This document shows positions 53,101 through 59,100 of a stretch of DNA of 62,000 nucleotides, piece after piece. The stretch comes from Bugula neritina (lineage: Eukaryota; Bryozoa; Gymnolaemata; Cheilostomatida; Bugulidae). The first letter of the stretch is position 1; each line of letters opens with the position of its first letter. The notes under the pieces are model-generated. The model worked only from the letters and a program-made list of their open reading frames with translations, did no database searches and was not told the origin of the DNA. Location: the NCBI GenBank assembly GCA_964035545.1, contig OZ037767.1, positions 175,001 to 237,000 on the forward strand, in the 5' to 3' direction. Made by a program: the position numbers and the translations under genes.

Positions 53101-56100
53101 GATAACGGCATAGGCCCGACGAGGTCTACCGCCACTACTTGCCACGGTCGACCAGCGTACAGCCGGCGTCGACCAGTGGTTTCCGTGGGGCGGCCATGCT
53201 TGCTAGCTTGGCAGACCTCGCATTGCCGTACCCGCAGTCGTACGTCCCGAGTCATTCCGGGCCAATACCAACGTAGCCGCAGACACCTGATGACCCGACT
53301 GACTCCAGCATGAGCCTGCTTATGGGTGTCCCAGATCAGTTCCCGCCGGAGGGCGCGTGGACAGATGACGCGGTCCCTCTTCTGCTGGCGGTTGTCTGCT
53401 GCTAACGTTATCATCAGGAGGCCATCAGGACTGACCTTGAGGGCATCCCAGCGACGACAGAGGAGTTGGAACTCAACGTCTCCCTGCCGCTGCTGTTCCT
53501 CGCTAGGCCGTCGGCCCTCCTTCATGGCCCGGAAGATGTCCGCTACCGCGCCGGGTAGCGTCTCCTGGAGTCGGCACAGCTCCTTGACGTTCTGGTGCAG
53601 AGTAGGGTTGGCGTGGAGCGCCTGGACACCGTCCTGGTGAGTTTCGGTCCGAAGATGGCCGTGCTCCCACTGGTAGGTGGTACCCTCCACTAGTCCTGCT
53701 TCCACGTCAAGGCGAGCGGGTCCCCCGTCCCGCTGTTCAATGTGCAGGCATTGCTTACAGTCCTCTACCGGCCGGCGGCTCATGCCGTCGGCGTTCCCAT
53801 GCTTCCGGCCTACACGGTGCTCTATCCGGTAAGAGAACTCGGCAAGAATCTCTAGCCAACGAGCCACCTGGCTCGAGGGCTCTGCACGTTTACACAGCCA
53901 TATCAGTGATGCATGGTCTGTTCGCAGACGGAACGATTTCCCATACAGATATGGCCGAAAGTGCTTGACCGCCTTGACTACTGCTAGGAGTTCCTTCCTA
54001 GTGGTGCAGTAGTTCTTCTCGGCGGCCGCGAGAGTCTTGCTATAGTAAGCCACGACCACCTCACTTCCACCCTGGACTTGAGACAAGACGGCTCCCACGC
54101 TGTGGTCGCTGGCGTCGGTGTCCAGGATGTACTCCTTGGCTGGATCAGGATACGCCAGGATTGGCGCTTCCATTAGCCGTTGCTTGAGGTGGTCGAATGC
54201 CTGCTGCTCCTCCTGTGTCCACTGCCACCGGACTCCCTTTGCGGTCAGCCGATTTAACGGTTGAGCCACTCCTGCGAACCTAGGTATGTACTGCCGGTAG
54301 TACCCTACTAGGCCCAGGAAAGCACGCAACTCAGGGAGGTCACGGGGGACAGTCCACTCCTTCACAGCTTGTACCTTCTCTGGATCGGTAGCGACCCCAT
54401 CACGGCCAACCACATGGCCCAGGTACGTGACTTCTGGCTGCAGGAGTGCACACTTGGAGGGCTTCAGCTTCAGTCCAGCAGCCCGGAGACGGTCAAAGAC
54501 CTCCCGCAGACGGCTGACATGAGTCGAGAAGTCTGGGGAGATGACAATGACATCGTCCAGATAGATGAGGAGGATTTTCCAGTGTAACCCACTGAGGACT
54601 TGCTCCATGAGTCGTTGGAATGTTGCCGGAGCGGACGACAGTCCGAATGGCAGTACTTTCCATTTCCAGAGCCCGTCGCGAGTAATGAATGCTGCTTTGT
54701 CCTGTGCATCAGGGCTGAGGGGCACTTGCCAGTACCCACTAAGCAGATCCAAAGTACTGAAGTACTTGCTACCCGCGAGGGCGTCTAGAGACTCATCTAT
54801 CCGGGGGAGAGGGTAGGCGTCCTGGATGGTAGCGTTGTTGAGTCTGCGGTAGTCCACGCAGAATCTCCAGCTACCATCCTTCTTCTTGACCAGGACCACT
54901 GGGGAGCTCTACGCACCGTGGGCAGGCTCAATCAGATCCCGGTCCAGAAGATCCTGTACCTGTCGGCTCACCTCCTTCTCCTTCTCCGGGCCTAGACGTC
55001 GGGTAGGCTGCCTGATGGGAGTGGTGCCGGCTGCCAGGGGTATCTCGTGGGAGATAACCTTAGTCAGCCCCATGTCTCCATCGCCACGACTGAAGACATC
55101 ACTGTACTCTGCGAGTGGTTGAGCCAGTACTTGGCGTTCAGTACTACTCGTACAGTTTCCGCATGCTCCGCCATACAGGTCAGCCAGGTGCTCCGGGACT
55201 GCTTCTCGTCTGGTGTGAGGGGGGTTTCCCTGGGTGTCGGCCACTGTCTCCAGTGCCGGACCCACATCTGCTTCCTGGATGGAGTGGTACTTCCCCACCA
55301 GCGCTCCAGCCGATAATTGGACAGGTTCCGTGAAGGGGTTGATGCACTGCACGAGGAGCTCTTGCCGACAATCTAGCCGATTCAGGCTGTTTGCTAGTCG
55401 GATGGCTCCGTGCGTTCCTTCAACCATCCCCAGGCCGGCGATCCCCTTGCAGTTGACTCTGCATCGGAGAGTCGCCTGGGACCTCCCCGGAACTGTGCAG
55501 TCCCGCACTACCTGGACTCCGCCCACCAAGGGCCTGCCAAACTTGTCAACACAGACAAGTTCCTTCCCAGCCATCACCACCACTGACTTCTGGAAACCCA
55601 TGTGACACTGGTGTTTCTCCAGGAAGGGCATTCCCAAGATGGCGTCCTCCTTCAGCTGGCTGACTATGAACGTCTCGTGAATTGCTTGATCACGGACGCG
55701 TCCAGGTAGTGAAATGACGCCGTAGAAAGGAATGCATGATCCGTCCGCCAACGTACCATGCGCACCTTCATACGGCTCGAGGCTCGCCCGCTCTCGTGCA
55801 CCAAGAGTGTCAAAGAGACGCCTACTCAGCAGGTTGGTAGTGCACCCAGTATCCAGTAGGAATGTGGCAGCTTTACCCGAAATCTTTCCGGGCAGGAAGT
55901 AGCTGCTTCCATACGGCTGGGTGCTCCTGGAGCGGTCAGTCTCTGGGGGAGACACAACTTGGGTCCGCACAGCGGGCCTCCTCTTCGTCTTAGAGACAAC
56001 GGGGGTTTTCTGAGGTCGGGAGGGTAGCTTGGGATACTCTTGCGAGTAAGCTGAATCCTCCTCCACAACCTCCTCGGGCAACCCCGCGAACCGGTTACGG

Positions 56101-59100
56101 AGTGGCCAGGCTGGAGGATCGGGTAGACCTTGCGGTCTCCGAGATCTCCGAGGTGCCTGCCATCCGGTTTCTTCTAGTTCCATCCGGGTATCGAGTGGCA
56201 GGGCAGGAGGATCGGGTAGGCCTTTCGGTCTCCGAGATCTCCGGTTTGCGTGCCACTCGATGTAGGTCGACTCTGGAGAGGTCTCTTCTGTTGTCTTCCG
56301 AGTCCTATCCCGGACCGGATTGGCGTGGGGCCCACGGGTGGCGGAATTCACCGTGAGCCTCGAGTGTTTAAAGGCTTCTGTCCCTTAGGGCAGTGCCTTC
56401 TCACATGTCCTGGCATCCCGCACTCCCAACAAGTGGGCGGAGGGGGGCGGACAGGGTCGTCCCGCGAGCGGGGAGCCCGCCTGTCCGTCTGGTTGCGCTG
56501 CAACTCCGCCACCGTAGCCTGCAGGCCTTTCATCATGCTCATCAGCATGTTGAGCTGCGTCTGCTCAGGCGACGGGGTAGCTGCTGCTGCCACTTGTGGG
56601 GTTGGGGGTACCTCTTCTGCATCTCCGGCCACCTGGCGAGCCGCGTAGTTCGCCCTCCGTGGTTCCTCCACTTGGAAGTAGGCCTTCCCCATCTCTAGTG
56701 CTTCGTCCAGGCTCTTGACCTTCGCGGCTAGCCAGTACCGCTGGAGGACCGGGTGGTTCACACTCCGGAAGAACGCGTTAAAAACGAGGCGCTTCCGATC
56801 TTCGCCAGTGGCGTGACCGAAAGCAGCCTGAGCCAGGCGCTCTACCTCGTTAGCATGATCTTCCAGAGGTGTCCTTCGGTCTCTCCTCATCACTTGTAGC
56901 TGGTCTGACGCCTCTTCCGTGGTCAAGCCGAACCGGGCCCTAAGAGCCCGCAGGATGTGGGCTTCGTCGGGTCCCAGTGCGAAGTTCCTGGCCCGGCCTG
57001 TCAGACAGGCCCGGAGTTGGAGGACGCGCACCCGTACTGGCCATTCAGCGGTGGTGGCCACGTCCTCGAACTCTTTGATGAACTGTTCCACGTCTCCATC
57101 TCCTCCGAAAGTCGGGGGCTGGAGGCGATACCTGTCACCAGGTGATGCCTGTCCTTGCCCCCGCAATCCCTGGAGGGCTGTGACCAGCGCCTCAACAGTG
57201 AAGGCTGGTGGTGCTGCTGCCTCAGGGGCTGGGTCCCCTGGGGCCATCCTATTTCTCTTAGCAACTAGCTATTCGTAGAATCCCACTGCTGCCACCAATG
57301 TGATAGTTTTGTGGATTGTGAATGAAACTAGTGCTTTTACATGCTTGTATGAGAAACAAGGCGAGAAATAAGGTAGAAGGTAGATAATCTTTATTGTAGT
57401 ATAGTCCGAGTGAATCAATGGTCTTTATCCAGCGAGCTCCAGTAGTAGACTGAACTATACTGGAACTCGCTGGCTTTTATATACATGCAGGACAAAGACA
57501 TTCCTTTGTTTGCCGAGATCGGAGGCCCGAAATACCGAATATCGGCACTTTGGGAATCCGAAATGCCGAATCCGGCATTTCGGTACTTCGGTATTCCGAT
57601 ATGCCGAGAATCGGCATATCGGTGTTTCGGAGGACCGAAGTACCGATCTCGGCAACAAAGGACACACACACACAACATAATTTTACCACAGTATAGAGAA
57701 GGTAAAGTAGAGAGAAGGTAAAGTATAGAGAAGGTAAAGTAGAGAGAAGGTAAAGTAGAGAGAAGGTAAAGTATAGAGAAGGTAAAGTAGAGAGAAGGTA
57801 AAGTAGAGAGAAGGTAAAGTATAGAGAAGGTAAAGTAGAGAGAAGGTAAAGTAGAGAGAAGGTAAAGTAGAGAGAAGGTAAAGTAGAGAGAAGGTAAAGT
57901 AGAGAGAAGGTAAAGTATAGAGAAGGTAAAGTAGAGAGAAGATAAAGTAGAGAGAAGGTAAAGTAGAGAGAAGGTAAAGTAGAGAGAAGGTAAAGTAGAG
58001 AGAAGGTAAAGTAGAGAGAAGGTAAAGTAGAGAGAAGGTAAAGTATAGAGAAGGTAAAGTAGAGAGAAGATAAAGTAAAGAGAAGGTAAAGTAGAGAGAA
58101 GGTAAAGTAGAGAGAAGGTAAAGTATAGAGAAGGTAAAGTAGAGAGAAGGTGTAGTAGAGAGAAGGTAAAGTATAGAGAAGGTAAAGTATAGAGAAGGTA
58201 AAGTAGAGAGAAGGTGTAGTAGAGAGAAGGTAAAGTAGAGAGAAGATAAAGTAGAGAGAAGGTAAAGTAGAGAGAAGGTAAAGTATAAAGAAGGTAAAGT
58301 AGAAAGAAGGTAAAGTAGAGAGAAGGTAAAGTATAAAGAAGGTAAAGTAGAGAGAAGGTAAAGTAGAGAGAAGGTAAAGTAGAGAGAAGGTAAAGTAGAG
58401 AGAAGGTAAAGTAGAGAGAAGGTAAAGTAGAGAGAAGGTAAAGTAGAGAGAAGGTAAAGTAGAGAGAAGGTAAAGTAGAGAGAAGGTAAAGTAGAGAGAA
58501 GGTAAAGTATAAAGAAGGTAAAGTAGAGAGAAGGTAAAGTATAAAGAAGGTAAAGTAGAGAGAAGGTAAAGTAGAGAGAAGATAAAGTAGAGAGAAGGTA
58601 AAGTAGAGAGAAGGTAAAGTAGAGAGAAGGTAAAGTAGAGAGAAGGTAAAGTAGAAAGTAGATAAAGTATAGAGTGGAATAACTTACATAGAACCCACTA
58701 GCCTCAGCCCCTGGGCCAATGTAGTACTCATCCACTGATGTATTCAGAGTAATTCTCAGTCCAGAATACAAGCTGGTAGAACGTGCCTTGAATTGACCTT
58801 CAGAGTTGAAAGCATAGCAATAGCCTGTATAATATAACCATAGTAGTATATAATACACAGTATACTATGCATATTACATAATATATAGAACACAGTATAC
58901 TATACATATTACACAATATATAGAACACAGTATACTATACATATTACACAATATATAGAACACAGTATACTATACATATTACATAATATATAGAACACAG
59001 TATACTATACATATTACATAATATATAGAACACATTATACTATACATATTACATAATATATAGAACACAGTATACTATACATATTACATAATATATAGAA

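Larger units (their letters stand above)
49694..57690 (-). mobile_element. Complete Ty3/gypsy LTR retrotransposon, very young
   Basis: 7997-bp element on the minus strand: 5' LTR 57299-57690, tRNA-Leu-type primer site, gag, pol in the -1 frame (protease, reverse transcriptase, RNase H, integrase), a long C-terminal tail frame, a G-rich tract, and 3' LTR 49694-50085. The LTRs are 392 bp each, start TG and end CA, and differ at one base (50015 T, 57620 C). The insertion duplicated 4 bp (GTAT, at 49690-49693 and 57691-57694). It is GC-rich in contrast to the AT-rich host DNA. It lies in the sense direction of gene E in intron 5. Two in-frame TAG codons interrupt pol, so autonomous activity of this copy is doubtful. 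Confidence 0.95.

Noticed and set aside
50015-54911. G-to-A hypermutation of the retrotransposon by an editing deaminase
   Set aside because: The LTR difference and the stop inside the reverse transcriptase could both be G-to-A on the sense strand, but these few sites cannot support a hypermutation claim.
57278-57297. tRNA-Leu gene fragment
   Set aside because: The match is only the 3' acceptor end and sits one base from the LTR, so it is the retrotransposon primer site.
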